A stretch of 41,684 nt of DNA from Pseudomonadota bacterium (GTDB lineage Bacteria > Pseudomonadota > Gammaproteobacteria > Burkholderiales > Thiobacillaceae), in assembly GCA_021783275.1 (NCBI GenBank), contig JAJXUA010000008.1:1-41684 (forward strand), read 5' to 3'. Below are positions 22,620 through 29,515 of the stretch, piece after piece (the first letter of the stretch is position 1; the number at the start of each line of letters is the position of its first letter). Both the position numbers and the translations under genes were made by a program. The notes below the pieces were generated by a model. The model saw only the letters and a list, made by a program, of their open reading frames with translations, was not told where the DNA came from and did not search any database.

Positions 22620-24578
22620 TTAGGCGCTCGCCCCCTCCAGCGCCTCAATCTCTCCCGACAATTCCAGCCATTCCCCCTCTTCTATCGCCAGTTCGTCAAT
22701 GACGTGTTGAAGCTGCTTGCCGGTTTCGGTGATCTCTCCGACGGACAGCGCGCCACCCAGACGCGCCTCGAACGCAGCCTTCTCCGCTTGCAGCGCCGCC
22801 ATGCTTTTGTCGAGCTTTTCCAGTTTCTGTCTGAGCGATTTGATCCTGCCCGATGACACCGGCTTTTTCGCCACCCCAGGGGCGGGCTCGGCAGTTTTGA
22901 TCGCCGGCGCTTCGGTCACCTTGCCCGCTTCCCTGAGGCTTTCGCGCAGGCGCTTGCCTTCGTCCAGCAGATAGCGCTGATAGTCGTCGAGGTCGCCGTC
23001 GAAGGGTTCGACGCCGCCGCGGCTGACCAGCCAGAATTCGTCGCATACCGAACGCAGCAGAGCGCGGTCGTGGCTCACCAGCATGACCGTGCCTTCGAAT
23101 TCGTTCAGCGCCATCGCCAGCGCCTCGCGGGTAGCCAGGTCGAGGTGGTTGGTCGGCTCATCCAGCAGCAGCAGGTTGGGCCGCTGCCACACCAGCATGC
23201 ACAGCACCAGTCGCGCTTTTTCACCGCCGCTCATGGTGCCGACGGCCTGCTTGACCATGTCGCCGCTGAAGTTGAAGGTGCCGAGGAAGGTGCGCAGGTC
23301 CTGCTCGCGGCTGCTGAACTGGCCAGCGCCGCCGTTGGCAATCGTGTCGCGCGCCAGCCGGATCATGTGTTCCAGCGGCGTATCGGCGGGACGCAGCACG
23401 TCGAGTTCCTGCTGCGCGAAATAGCCGATGCTGAGCCCTTTGCCTTCGATGACGCTGCCGGCGACAACGGCGAGGTCGCGGGCTACGGTTTTCACCAGGG
23501 TGGATTTGCCCTGGCCGTTGGCACCGAGGATGCCGATACGCTGCCCGGCAAAAACCGATTTGCTGACGCCCCGCACGATCACACTGGGCGCGCCGCCTGC
23601 AGATTCAGCCGGATATCCAAAGCTGGCATCATCAATCGTCAGCATGGGGTTGGGCAGGGATTGCGGTTCCTTGAATTCAAACGTGAACTCGGCATTGGCC
23701 AGCAGTGGCGCCAGCCGCTCCATGCGGTCCAGCGCCTTGACCCGGCTTTGTGCCTGTTTGGCCTTGCTGGCTTTGGCCTTGAAGCGGTCGATGAATTTCT
23801 GCAGGTGGGCAATCTTGTCCTGCTGTTTGGCGAACGCAGCCTGCTGCAAGGCCATCTGCTCGGCGCGCATGTCTTCAAAAGTGCTGTAGTTGCCGCCGTA
23901 GCGGGTGATCTGGCCGCCTTCAATATGTAGGGTGACGCGGGTGACGGCGTCGAGAAATTCACGGTCGTGGCTGATGACGATCATGGTGCCGGGATATTTT
24001 CTGAGCCAGGCTTCCAGCCAGACCAGTGCATCGAGATCGAGGTGGTTGGTCGGTTCATCCAGCAGCAGCAGGTCGGACGGGCACATCAGCGCGCGCGCCA
24101 ACTGCAATCTCATGCGCCAGCCGCCGGAAAAGCTGTTGACGGGCTGGTCGAGTTCGCGCACCTGAAAGCCCAGGCCCAATATCAGCGCCTGTGCGCGTGA
24201 CTGCGCGTCATGTGCGCCTGCATCGTGCAGCGCCATATAGGCGTGCGCCATGCGCTCGCCGTCGTCGCTGGCTTCGGCTTCCGCCACTTCGGCCTGGGCG
24301 GCGCTGAGCACGGTGTCTCCGGCAATGACGAAATCGGTGGCCGATTCGCTGGTTTCCGGCATGTCCTGCGCCACCTGCGCCATGCGCCACTGCGACGGAA
24401 TCGAAAAATCGCCCTTGTCTTCGTGCAGGGTGCCGTTCAGCAGGGCAAACAGGCTGGATTTGCCCGCACCATTGCGCCCGACCAGCCCCACCATTTCACC
24501 GGGGTTGATGGTCACAGCCGCGTCATTGAGCAAGACCCGGGCACCGCGTCGCAGGCTGATGTTTCTGAGCTGAATCAT
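22620..24578 (-). CDS. ABC-F family ATPase (YheS/Uup type)
   Basis: About 652 residues with two ATP-binding cassettes and no membrane segments. Cassette 1: GLVGRNGAGKSS, SFSGGWRMRLQLARAL, LLLLDEPTNHLDLDAL. Cassette 2: GILGANGQGKST, TMSGGEKARLVL, LLLLDEPTNHLDLAT. Between them is the lysine and alanine-rich ABC-F linker (IDRFKAKASKAKQAQSRVKAL). The C-terminus ends in a predicted coiled coil (SLRQKLEKLDKSMAALQAEKAAFEARL). The ABC-F family acts on ribosomes, relieving stalls or shielding from antibiotics; YheS is the closest E. coli match by memory. ATG 24578 (MIQLRNISLRRG) is chosen over ATG 24611 because it fits the family start. Confidence 0.9.
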   Translation of the reverse strand: MIQLRNISLRRGARVLLNDAAVTINPGEMVGLVGRNGAGKSSLFALLNGTLHEDKGDFSIPSQWRMAQVAQDMPETSESATDFVIAGDTVLSAAQAEVAEAEASDDGERMAHAYMALHDAGAHDAQSRAQALILGLGFQVRELDQPVNSFSGGWRMRLQLARALMCPSDLLLLDEPTNHLDLDALVWLEAWLRKYPGTMIVISHDREFLDAVTRVTLHIEGGQITRYGGNYSTFEDMRAEQMALQQAAFAKQQDKIAHLQKFIDRFKAKASKAKQAQSRVKALDRMERLAPLLANAEFTFEFKEPQSLPNPMLTIDDASFGYPAESAGGAPSVIVRGVSKSVFAGQRIGILGANGQGKSTLVKTVARDLAVVAGSVIEGKGLSIGYFAQQELDVLRPADTPLEHMIRLARDTIANGGAGQFSSREQDLRTFLGTFNFSGDMVKQAVGTMSGGEKARLVLCMLVWQRPNLLLLDEPTNHLDLATREALAMALNEFEGTVMLVSHDRALLRSVCDEFWLVSRGGVEPFDGDLDDYQRYLLDEGKRLRESLREAGKVTEAPAIKTAEPAPGVAKKPVSSGRIKSLRQKLEKLDKSMAALQAEKAAFEARLGGALSVGEITETGKQLQHVIDELAIEEGEWLELSGEIEALEGASA

Positions 24579-24667
24579 GGTCTGGCGGCGCGCCGGGCGC
24601 ACCTGCCTCAAATCGGAAAGTGCGGATTCTACTCTGTCCCTCCAGGTGTCTGCCTGCTGACGCTGGC

Positions 24668-24716
24668 TGACGGGTTCCCGTCAATCTCCGGATGCCCCGG
24701 AACGGACGCGATCCGG
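24668..24716. promoter_or_regulatory. Inverted repeats, candidate upstream activator sites
   Basis: TGACGGG-TT-CCCGTCA (24668-24683) is a 7-bp-arm palindrome, and CCGGAT (24688-24693) faces ATCCGG (24711-24716). They are about 65-110 bp upstream of the sigma-54 promoter, where enhancer-binding activators usually bind. The activator is unknown. Confidence 0.4.
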
Positions 24717-24778
24717 AACACACATCCAAATACATGTTTAATAAGCGATTTTTTGTACCGTCTGTTGCAGGGTCGATG

Positions 24779-24794
24779 TGGCACGTGCATTGCA
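24779..24794 (+). promoter_or_regulatory. Consensus sigma-54 (RpoN) promoter
   Basis: TGGCACG-TGCA-TTGCA matches the consensus TGGCACG-N4-TTGCW at every defined base. The GG (24780-24781) and GC (24792-24793) are separated by 10 bp as required. Initiation is expected near 24804, leaving a 23-26 base leader with a GGAG ribosome binding site before the small ORF. No RpoN-family gene is in the window. Confidence 0.75.
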
Positions 24795-24829
24795 CTTAGT
24801 CAGGCAAGCCCCTCAGAACGGAGAACATG

Positions 24830-24982
24830 ATGAAACTGCAATTCGGAAAAAACCAGTTGGTACTCGAACTCGGCAACGCACCCTTCGCCTGGTTTCATGG
24901 CCAGACTGAACGCATGAGCCTCACCAGCCTGTCGCTGCTGTTCGTGCAATTTTCGCTGTTTGCCCGTCAGTCGGCGGTGTGA
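24830..24982 (+). CDS. Small protein A of a paralogous pair (50 aa), unknown function
   Basis: 50-codon frame starting at ATG 24830 (an ATG at 24827 is adjacent), with GGAG at 24820-24823. It reads MKLQFGKNQLVLELGNAPFA, then WFHGQTERMSLTSLSLLFVQ and FSLFARQSAV. It has alternating hydrophobic residues suited to beta strands, no obvious signal peptide, and is not a typical transmembrane helix. It aligns without gaps to the next small ORF (see there). A consensus sigma-54 promoter lies upstream. The stop codon TGA shares its last base with the next ATG, implying coupled translation. I do not recognise the family; the support is promoter, RBS, coupling and paralogy. Confidence 0.72.
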   Translation: MKLQFGKNQLVLELGNAPFAWFHGQTERMSLTSLSLLFVQFSLFARQSAV

Positions 24983-25137
24983 TGCAAGTCGGTCGCGCCA
25001 CCAGCATCAGCGTCAGTCTGGCGCGCTCACCGCTGGCATTTTTCAGCGGCAGCACGGGCCGGATGTCGATGCTGAGCGTGACCCTGCTGTTTGTCGAAGT
25101 CCGCGTGCTGCGCCGAACCGTGCCGCACTGCGCCTGA
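24982..25137 (+). CDS. Small protein B of a paralogous pair (51 aa), unknown function
   Basis: 51-codon frame from ATG 24982, overlapping the stop of small protein A by one base (TGATG). It reads MQVGRATSISVSLARSPLAF, then FSGSTGRMSMLSVTLLFVEV and RVLRRTVPHCA. Ungapped alignment of residues 13-45 with residues 14-46 of protein A gives 15 identities in 33 positions, centred on P.A.F.G.T.RMS..S..LLFV, with hydrophobic positions otherwise conserved. This indicates tandem duplication followed by divergence. The tail is basic and ends with a cysteine near the C-terminus. It is followed after 22 bp by the convergent envZ-like gene. Function is unknown. Confidence 0.7.
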   Translation: MQVGRATSISVSLARSPLAFFSGSTGRMSMLSVTLLFVEVRVLRRTVPHCA

Positions 25138-25159
25138 CTTACCGTACAAGAAGAATGCG

Positions 25160-26449
25160 CTAACGGCGCATCGTGAGCACCGCCTCCAGCCCGCCTTCGT
25201 GCGGGCGATTTTTTAGCCCGATTTTCCAGCCATGTGTTTCTGCCAGCTGACGCACGATCGCCAGCCCCAGACCGGTGCCGCCGGTGGCCTGCGCACGCGA
25301 GGTTTCCAGCCGGTAAAACGGCCTGAACACTTTTTCCAGCTGCGCTTCGGGGATCCCCGGTCCGCTGTCGCGCACGCGGATATGCACCCAGCTGTCCGCG
25401 CAATCCAGCGCCAGTTCAACGGGCGAGCCTGCGCCGTAACGCTGTGCATTCTGGATCAGGTTGGTCACGATCTGCCGCAGCGCCAGCGGCCCGCCATGCA
25501 CGATGCACGGTGCCGCGTCTGTCCACTGTACCCCTGTCTCAAGGGCGATGGTTCGCAGCAGGGCTACCAGATCGACCGGCTGCGCAGGCTCGGCCTGGGT
25601 GGTGCGCGCGAGTTCGAGGTAGCCGGTAATCAGCTTGTTCATGTCGGCCAGGTCGGCGACGGCCCGGTCGATACGGGCTGCGTCCGGCTTGTCGCGCAGC
25701 ATTTCCAGGTTGAGTTGCAGCCGTGTCATCGGGGTGCGCAGGTCGTGCGAAATCCCGCCCAACAGCGTCGTGCGGTTGTCCAGCAGATTGCGCACTTCGC
25801 CTGCCATGGTGTTAAAGCGCCGCGCCAGTTCGGCCAGCTCGGCCGGGCCCGTTTCCGGCAGGGGTTCGGGCAGCTGGCCTGCGCCAACCTGACGCGCGGC
25901 CTGGGCTGCGCGTGCCAGCGGTACGGTGATGCGGCGCACCAGCAACAAGGCGGTCAGCAGACTCAGCAGGGCGCCCAACACGATGACGGCAACGGCCGCC
26001 AGCGGCGGTTTGACGGCATAGCGGTCGGGATAAAAACCCACCCGCAGAGCGTGTCCACCCAGCGGAATATCCAGCCAGGCCGCCTCGTTGCCCGGCACGC
26101 CACGCAGCGTGACACGAGCCCCCACCCGGCGCGACAGGGCCGCTTCGATCTGGCTGCGAAAGGCAAAACCCGGCGCGTCGGCGGTCGCCCCCACATTGAC
26201 AGTGGTCAGACGCAGGCCATGCCGCCGCGCCAGTTCGGTTTCAAAAGCGGTGCGCGTTTCGGGCGGCAGTTCCACCCAGGTTTGCGCCGACAGCACGATG
26301 AGCCCGGCCAGGTCGTCTGCCGAACGCTCGGCCACCGGCATCACCAGTGTGCGGTACACCACCCAGCTGGCTGCCGCCTGAAACACGACGAAGGCCACCG
26401 CAAGCGTCAACGCAGTGCGTGCAAACAGCGACCCGGCCAGTGCCCTCAC
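25160..26449 (-). CDS. EnvZ-like sensor histidine kinase
   Basis: 429-residue inner-membrane kinase. A first membrane segment (about 10-38) and a second (about 150-171) flank a periplasmic domain of roughly 110 residues. HAMP follows, then the dimerisation box GGISHDLRTPMTRLQLNLEML with phosphorylated H235, and the ATPase domain with N-box IVTNLIQNAQRYG, G1 RDSGPGIPE and G2 GGTGLGLAIVRQLAE. Its start overlaps the response regulator stop by 4 bp. Domain order and PMTRLQL-type box match EnvZ. The periplasmic ligand or partner is unknown. Confidence 0.9.
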   Translation of the reverse strand: MRALAGSLFARTALTLAVAFVVFQAAASWVVYRTLVMPVAERSADDLAGLIVLSAQTWVELPPETRTAFETELARRHGLRLTTVNVGATADAPGFAFRSQIEAALSRRVGARVTLRGVPGNEAAWLDIPLGGHALRVGFYPDRYAVKPPLAAVAVIVLGALLSLLTALLLVRRITVPLARAAQAARQVGAGQLPEPLPETGPAELAELARRFNTMAGEVRNLLDNRTTLLGGISHDLRTPMTRLQLNLEMLRDKPDAARIDRAVADLADMNKLITGYLELARTTQAEPAQPVDLVALLRTIALETGVQWTDAAPCIVHGGPLALRQIVTNLIQNAQRYGAGSPVELALDCADSWVHIRVRDSGPGIPEAQLEKVFRPFYRLETSRAQATGGTGLGLAIVRQLAETHGWKIGLKNRPHEGGLEAVLTMRR

Positions 26450-27162
26450 CCTTTGCCCTGCGGCACAAACAGATAGCCCTGGCCACGCTGGGTGCGGATA
26501 TAGGCGGGGTTGGCCGGATCGGTTTCGATTTTCTTGCGCAGGCGATTGACCCGTACATCAATACTGCGGTCGAACGGATCGCGTTCGAAACCGCGCAGCT
26601 GATCCATCAGCCAGTCACGCGAGAGCGCACGATTGGCATGGGTGACAAAAATCTCCAGCAACTCGTACTCGCCGGTCGTCAGCGGGATTTCCACACCGTC
26701 GCGGCTCAGAATTCGGGCATCCAGATTGACGCTGAATTCTCCGAAGGCAAAGCTTCTGGCCATGTCTGACGCAGCGACTGAGGCAGTGGCAGGCTCATGC
26801 CGTCGCATCACCGCCCTGATACGCGCCAGCAGTTCACGCGGGTTGAAAGGCTTGGGCAGGTAATCATCGGCACCGACTTCCAGACCGATGATACGGTCGA
26901 TGTCCTCGCCCTTGGCCGACAGCATGATGATGGGCGGAAACCCCGGCTGCGCCCGCAGGCGGCGCGCGACCGACAAGCCATCTTCGCCCGGCATCATCCA
27001 GTCCAGCACCAGCAGATCGGGCAGGCCTTGTGTCAGCAAGGCATCCAGCGCCACCGCATTTTCGGCAGTGGCAACGGTGTAGCCCTGGCTTTGCAGATAT
27101 TCTGCGATCAGCTCGCGGATGCCGGGGTCGTCGTCGGTGACATAAATCGTGGCGGGTTCCAT
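26446..27162 (-). CDS. ompR: OmpR-family response regulator
   Basis: 238 residues: receiver domain with acidic pocket (TDDDPGIRELI), phosphoacceptor D54 in LLVLDWMMPGEDGLS and the conserved lysine in LPKPFNPRELL, followed by a winged-helix output domain (LTTGEYELLEIFVTHANRALSRDWL, then DRSIDVRVNRLRKKIE). The 4-bp overlap with the kinase gene gives a classical ompR-envZ pair. A tandem GTTACA repeat upstream (27206-27221) is an OmpR-like site between this gene and a divergent set of secreted-protein genes. Confidence 0.92.
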   Translation of the reverse strand: MEPATIYVTDDDPGIRELIAEYLQSQGYTVATAENAVALDALLTQGLPDLLVLDWMMPGEDGLSVARRLRAQPGFPPIIMLSAKGEDIDRIIGLEVGADDYLPKPFNPRELLARIRAVMRRHEPATASVAASDMARSFAFGEFSVNLDARILSRDGVEIPLTTGEYELLEIFVTHANRALSRDWLMDQLRGFERDPFDRSIDVRVNRLRKKIETDPANPAYIRTQRGQGYLFVPQGKG

Positions 27163-27205
27163 GCGATAAATATAACAGCAGGAACCTGCCGGACTTCCCC
27201 ACCCG

Positions 27206-27221
27206 GTTACACACTGTTACA
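27206..27221. promoter_or_regulatory. Direct repeat resembling an OmpR box
   Basis: GTTACA at 27206-27211 and 27216-27221, 10 bp apart in phase. OmpR sites consist of tandem 10-bp half-sites with a TTACA-type core. It lies 9 bp upstream of the -35 box of the plus-strand gene, an activator position, and 44 bp from the ompR start. Confidence 0.55.
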
Positions 27222-27230
27222 AAATCCCCC

Positions 27231-27258
27231 TTGCGTGAAACAGGGCGCTTACTTTTAT
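27231..27258 (+). promoter_or_regulatory. Predicted promoter of the secreted-protein cluster
   Basis: -35 TTGCGT (27231-27236), 16-bp spacer, -10 TTTTAT (27253-27258); initiation near 27265 gives a leader of about 50 bases to ATG 27315. Boxes are moderate matches, as expected for an activated promoter. Confidence 0.45.
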
Positions 27259-27314
27259 CAACCAGACTGCGAAGCGTGGAAGCAAGATAACGCGACCACC
27301 GATTGGAGACCACG

Positions 27315-27596
27315 ATGAACACACGACAACTGGGCATTTTCGGATGGGTACTGCTGGGACTGGCTTTGGCCACCCCGGTTCAGGCTGCGCCGGATTTTCT
27401 GGATGGCGTGATCATCGTTGCCAAACGCGACCACGATGACGCACGGGATGACCGTCGCGACCATCGGCCATCTGACCGCCGCAAGCTGAAGCGCGACGAC
27501 GACGATGAGGGGGCGTATGGCTATGGCTACGAACGGCGCAAGCAAAAACGTGACGATGACGACGATGACCAACCCCGTCGCCCCTACCGCCACTAA
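27315..27596 (+). CDS. Secreted Asp/Arg-rich small protein
   Basis: 93 residues with a signal peptide (MNTRQLGIFGWVLLGLALAT, cleavage near VQAA). The mature part is short and highly charged, alternating acidic and basic clusters (DHDDARDDRRDH, KRDDDDEG, RRKQKRDDDDDDQPRR), so it is likely disordered. GGAG precedes ATG 27315. Aspartate runs could bind divalent cations, but that is inference. It is the first of three small exported proteins divergent from ompR. Confidence 0.75.
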   Translation: MNTRQLGIFGWVLLGLALATPVQAAPDFLDGVIIVAKRDHDDARDDRRDHRPSDRRKLKRDDDDEGAYGYGYERRKQKRDDDDDDQPRRPYRH

Positions 27597-27626
27597 CCCG
27601 CAGTCACTGGAATCAAGGAGAGCCTC

Positions 27627-28205
27627 ATGAACACACGCATTCCCCCATTCACTTCTCTCGCCATGGCCGTGCTGCTTGCCACCAGCGGTGCAGCCCAGGC
27701 CGCGCACGATGACGGTGATGGCTTCACCACCCAGGCCAAAGTGCTGTCGAGTACGCCCATTTACGACCGCATCAACGAACCCCGGCGTGAATGCTGGACC
27801 GAAACCCAGGGCTACGAAACCCGCAGCTACCGTGACGGCAACACCGGCGGCACCATCATCGGTGCCATCGCAGGCGGATTGATAGGCTCAACAGTCGGCA
27901 AGGGCAACGGCAAAGTCGCCGCCGCCGCTGTTGGCGCAGCGACCGGGGCCGTGGTCGGCAATCGCTGGAACCAGGGCGAGCGTCGCTATGAAACCCACCC
28001 GCAACAGGTAGAACGCTGCGAGGTTCACGACAACTTCCGCCAGGTCATCAGCGGTTATGACGTGCGCTACCGTTTTCAGGGTCGCGACTACAGCACCCGC
28101 CTGCCCTACGACCCCGGCAACACCCTGACGCTGAATGTGAGCTTCAGCGTGGCCGACCGCCAGGACGGCAGCTGGAAGAACAGCCGCAACGACTGGGACG
28201 ATTAA
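27627..28205 (+). CDS. Exported glycine-zipper protein (17-kDa surface antigen type)
   Basis: 192 residues with a signal peptide ending near GAAQAA. A glycine zipper, GGTIIGAIAGGLIGSTVGKG followed by VAAAAVGAATGAVVGNRW, could form a membrane hairpin. Two cysteines (ECWTETQGY and VERCEVHD) flank it. The C-terminal part (YDVRYRFQGRDYSTRLPYDPG) is typical of the glycine-zipper 2TM family. The ATG follows AAGGAGAG. It is 30 bp after the Asp/Arg-rich gene and probably cotranscribed. Confidence 0.87.
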   Translation: MNTRIPPFTSLAMAVLLATSGAAQAAHDDGDGFTTQAKVLSSTPIYDRINEPRRECWTETQGYETRSYRDGNTGGTIIGAIAGGLIGSTVGKGNGKVAAAAVGAATGAVVGNRWNQGERRYETHPQQVERCEVHDNFRQVISGYDVRYRFQGRDYSTRLPYDPGNTLTLNVSFSVADRQDGSWKNSRNDWDD

Positions 28206-28279
28206 GCCTCAGGCCATACGGCACACCTCTGTTCAGCGGGTGAATAACCCGCATCGCCTCAACTTGAAGGAGAACCATC

Positions 28280-28642
28280 ATGTTACGCAAACTCATTATT
28301 GCCGCGAGCCTGCTGGCCGCATCCGGATCGGCACTGGCTTATGACGATTTCCGTCATGGCCGCGTGATTTCGGTCGAACCCAGCTTCAGCATCTCGTTTG
28401 GCAGCCGCCATCACGACGGCTACCGCATCCTGTATGAAAGTGGCGGCCAGCGTTACTGGCATCATTCGCACAGCTATCCGCGCCACACTTACATTGTGCC
28501 GTCACACTCTGGCCACTATGGACAAGGACATGGTCATTACAAACACGGCTGGAAGCATCATCGCGACGACGACCGTTACGAACGTCGGCATGACCGGCGT
28601 CATGATCGCCACGAACGTCGCCACAATCGCCATCACGACTGA
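28280..28642 (+). CDS. Secreted His/Arg-rich small protein
   Basis: 120 residues; signal peptide (MLRKLIIAASLLAASGSALA), then a segment with VISVEPSFSISFG and a long tail of His, Arg, Asp and Tyr (HYGQGHGHYKHGWKHH, then RYERRHDRRHDRHERRH). Such tails can bind transition metals or nucleic acid; no direct evidence here. The ATG follows GAAGGAGA. A 6-bp hairpin (28236-28252) lies in the gap after the previous gene. Confidence 0.75.
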   Translation: MLRKLIIAASLLAASGSALAYDDFRHGRVISVEPSFSISFGSRHHDGYRILYESGGQRYWHHSHSYPRHTYIVPSHSGHYGQGHGHYKHGWKHHRDDDRYERRHDRRHDRHERRHNRHHD

Positions 28643-28658
28643 ATCTGGCCAGAATGCC

Positions 28659-28680
28659 CGGCTGACACACAAGTCAGCCG
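28659..28680. terminator. Hairpin between convergent genes
   Basis: CGGCTGAC (28659-28666) and GTCAGCCG (28673-28680) around a 6-base loop, between the plus-strand His-rich gene and the minus-strand fpr gene. No T-run follows in either direction, so if it terminates transcription it is not a classical intrinsic terminator. Confidence 0.4.
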
Positions 28681-28688
28681 CGGCCGGA

Positions 28689-29435
28689 TCAGGCGTGATG
28701 TGCCACGAACGCGAGTTCGGTAGTGAAGTTGCCGATGCCGCGATGGTTGGTGATCGTCCAGCCCGCGTCCTTGAGCCAGGTGGTCATGTCATGCGTCATT
28801 TCCGGATTGCCGCAAATCATGACGCGGTCATGCTCGAAATCGGGCTTGGGCAAGCCGAGGCGTTGCGAAAGCTGGCCCGTGCAGAACAGATCGGCACCGC
28901 GCTCGGGGGTGGCGAACGGTTCGCGTGTGACGGTAGGCACATAGTGTAGGTGCGGGTTATCGAGCGCGCTGATTTCATCGTGGTAGGCAAGCTCGCTGAC
29001 GGTACGCACCGAATGCACCAGCACCACCTGTTCGAACCGCGCGTAGGTCGCCGGGTCACGGATCAGGCTGATAAACGGCGCAAGGCCGGTACCGGTGGCC
29101 AGCATGTAAAGCACGCGTCCCGGCAGCACATGGTTCAGGGTGAGCGATCCGGTGGCTTTGCTGTTGACCCACACACTGTCACCCGGCCGCACCTGGGCGA
29201 GCTGGCTGGTGAGCGGCCCGTCGGGTACATGGATGCTGAGAAATTCGAGATGGTCGCGGTCGGTGGTGGAGACGATGGAATAGGCGCGCGCCACCATCTT
29301 GCCTTCGCGCTTGAGACCGATGGTGACGAACTCACCATTTTCGAATGCAAAATCCTGCGGGCGGGTCAGCGTAAAGCTGAAGGTTTTGTCCGACCAGGGA
29401 CGTACGGACTGAACGGTTTGTTCGCTGTAAGGCAT
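28689..29435 (-). CDS. fpr: Ferredoxin/flavodoxin-NADP+ reductase
   Basis: 248-residue FAD enzyme exchanging electrons between NADPH and ferredoxin or flavodoxin. FAD-binding VARAYSIVS, the NADP-binding MLATGTGLAPFISLI and VMICGNPEMTHDM are present, ending in AFVAHHA. ATG 29435 (MPYSEQTVQSVRPW) is used; AAGGAAA lies upstream, which makes the in-frame ATG at 29456 unlikely. Confidence 0.93.
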   Translation of the reverse strand: MPYSEQTVQSVRPWSDKTFSFTLTRPQDFAFENGEFVTIGLKREGKMVARAYSIVSTTDRDHLEFLSIHVPDGPLTSQLAQVRPGDSVWVNSKATGSLTLNHVLPGRVLYMLATGTGLAPFISLIRDPATYARFEQVVLVHSVRTVSELAYHDEISALDNPHLHYVPTVTREPFATPERGADLFCTGQLSQRLGLPKPDFEHDRVMICGNPEMTHDMTTWLKDAGWTITNHRGIGNFTTELAFVAHHA

Positions 29436-29468
29436 GGTGACATTTCCTTGAAACACGTCGATGCCTGA

Positions 29469-29497
29469 AGTCTAGCGCGTGCCGAGAAATTTGTTAA
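29469..29497 (-). promoter_or_regulatory. Predicted fpr promoter
   Basis: Minus strand -35 TTAACA (29497-29492), 17-bp spacer, -10 TAGACT (29474-29469). Initiation near 29462 gives a leader of about 27 bases. Confidence 0.55.
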
Positions 29498-29515
29498 CCA
29501 TATGATTCACATGGA

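Noticed and set aside
25156-25170. Terminator after the small-protein pair (TGCGC/GCGCA stem)
   Set aside because: The stem is only 5 bp, overlaps the envZ-like stop codon and has no T-run.
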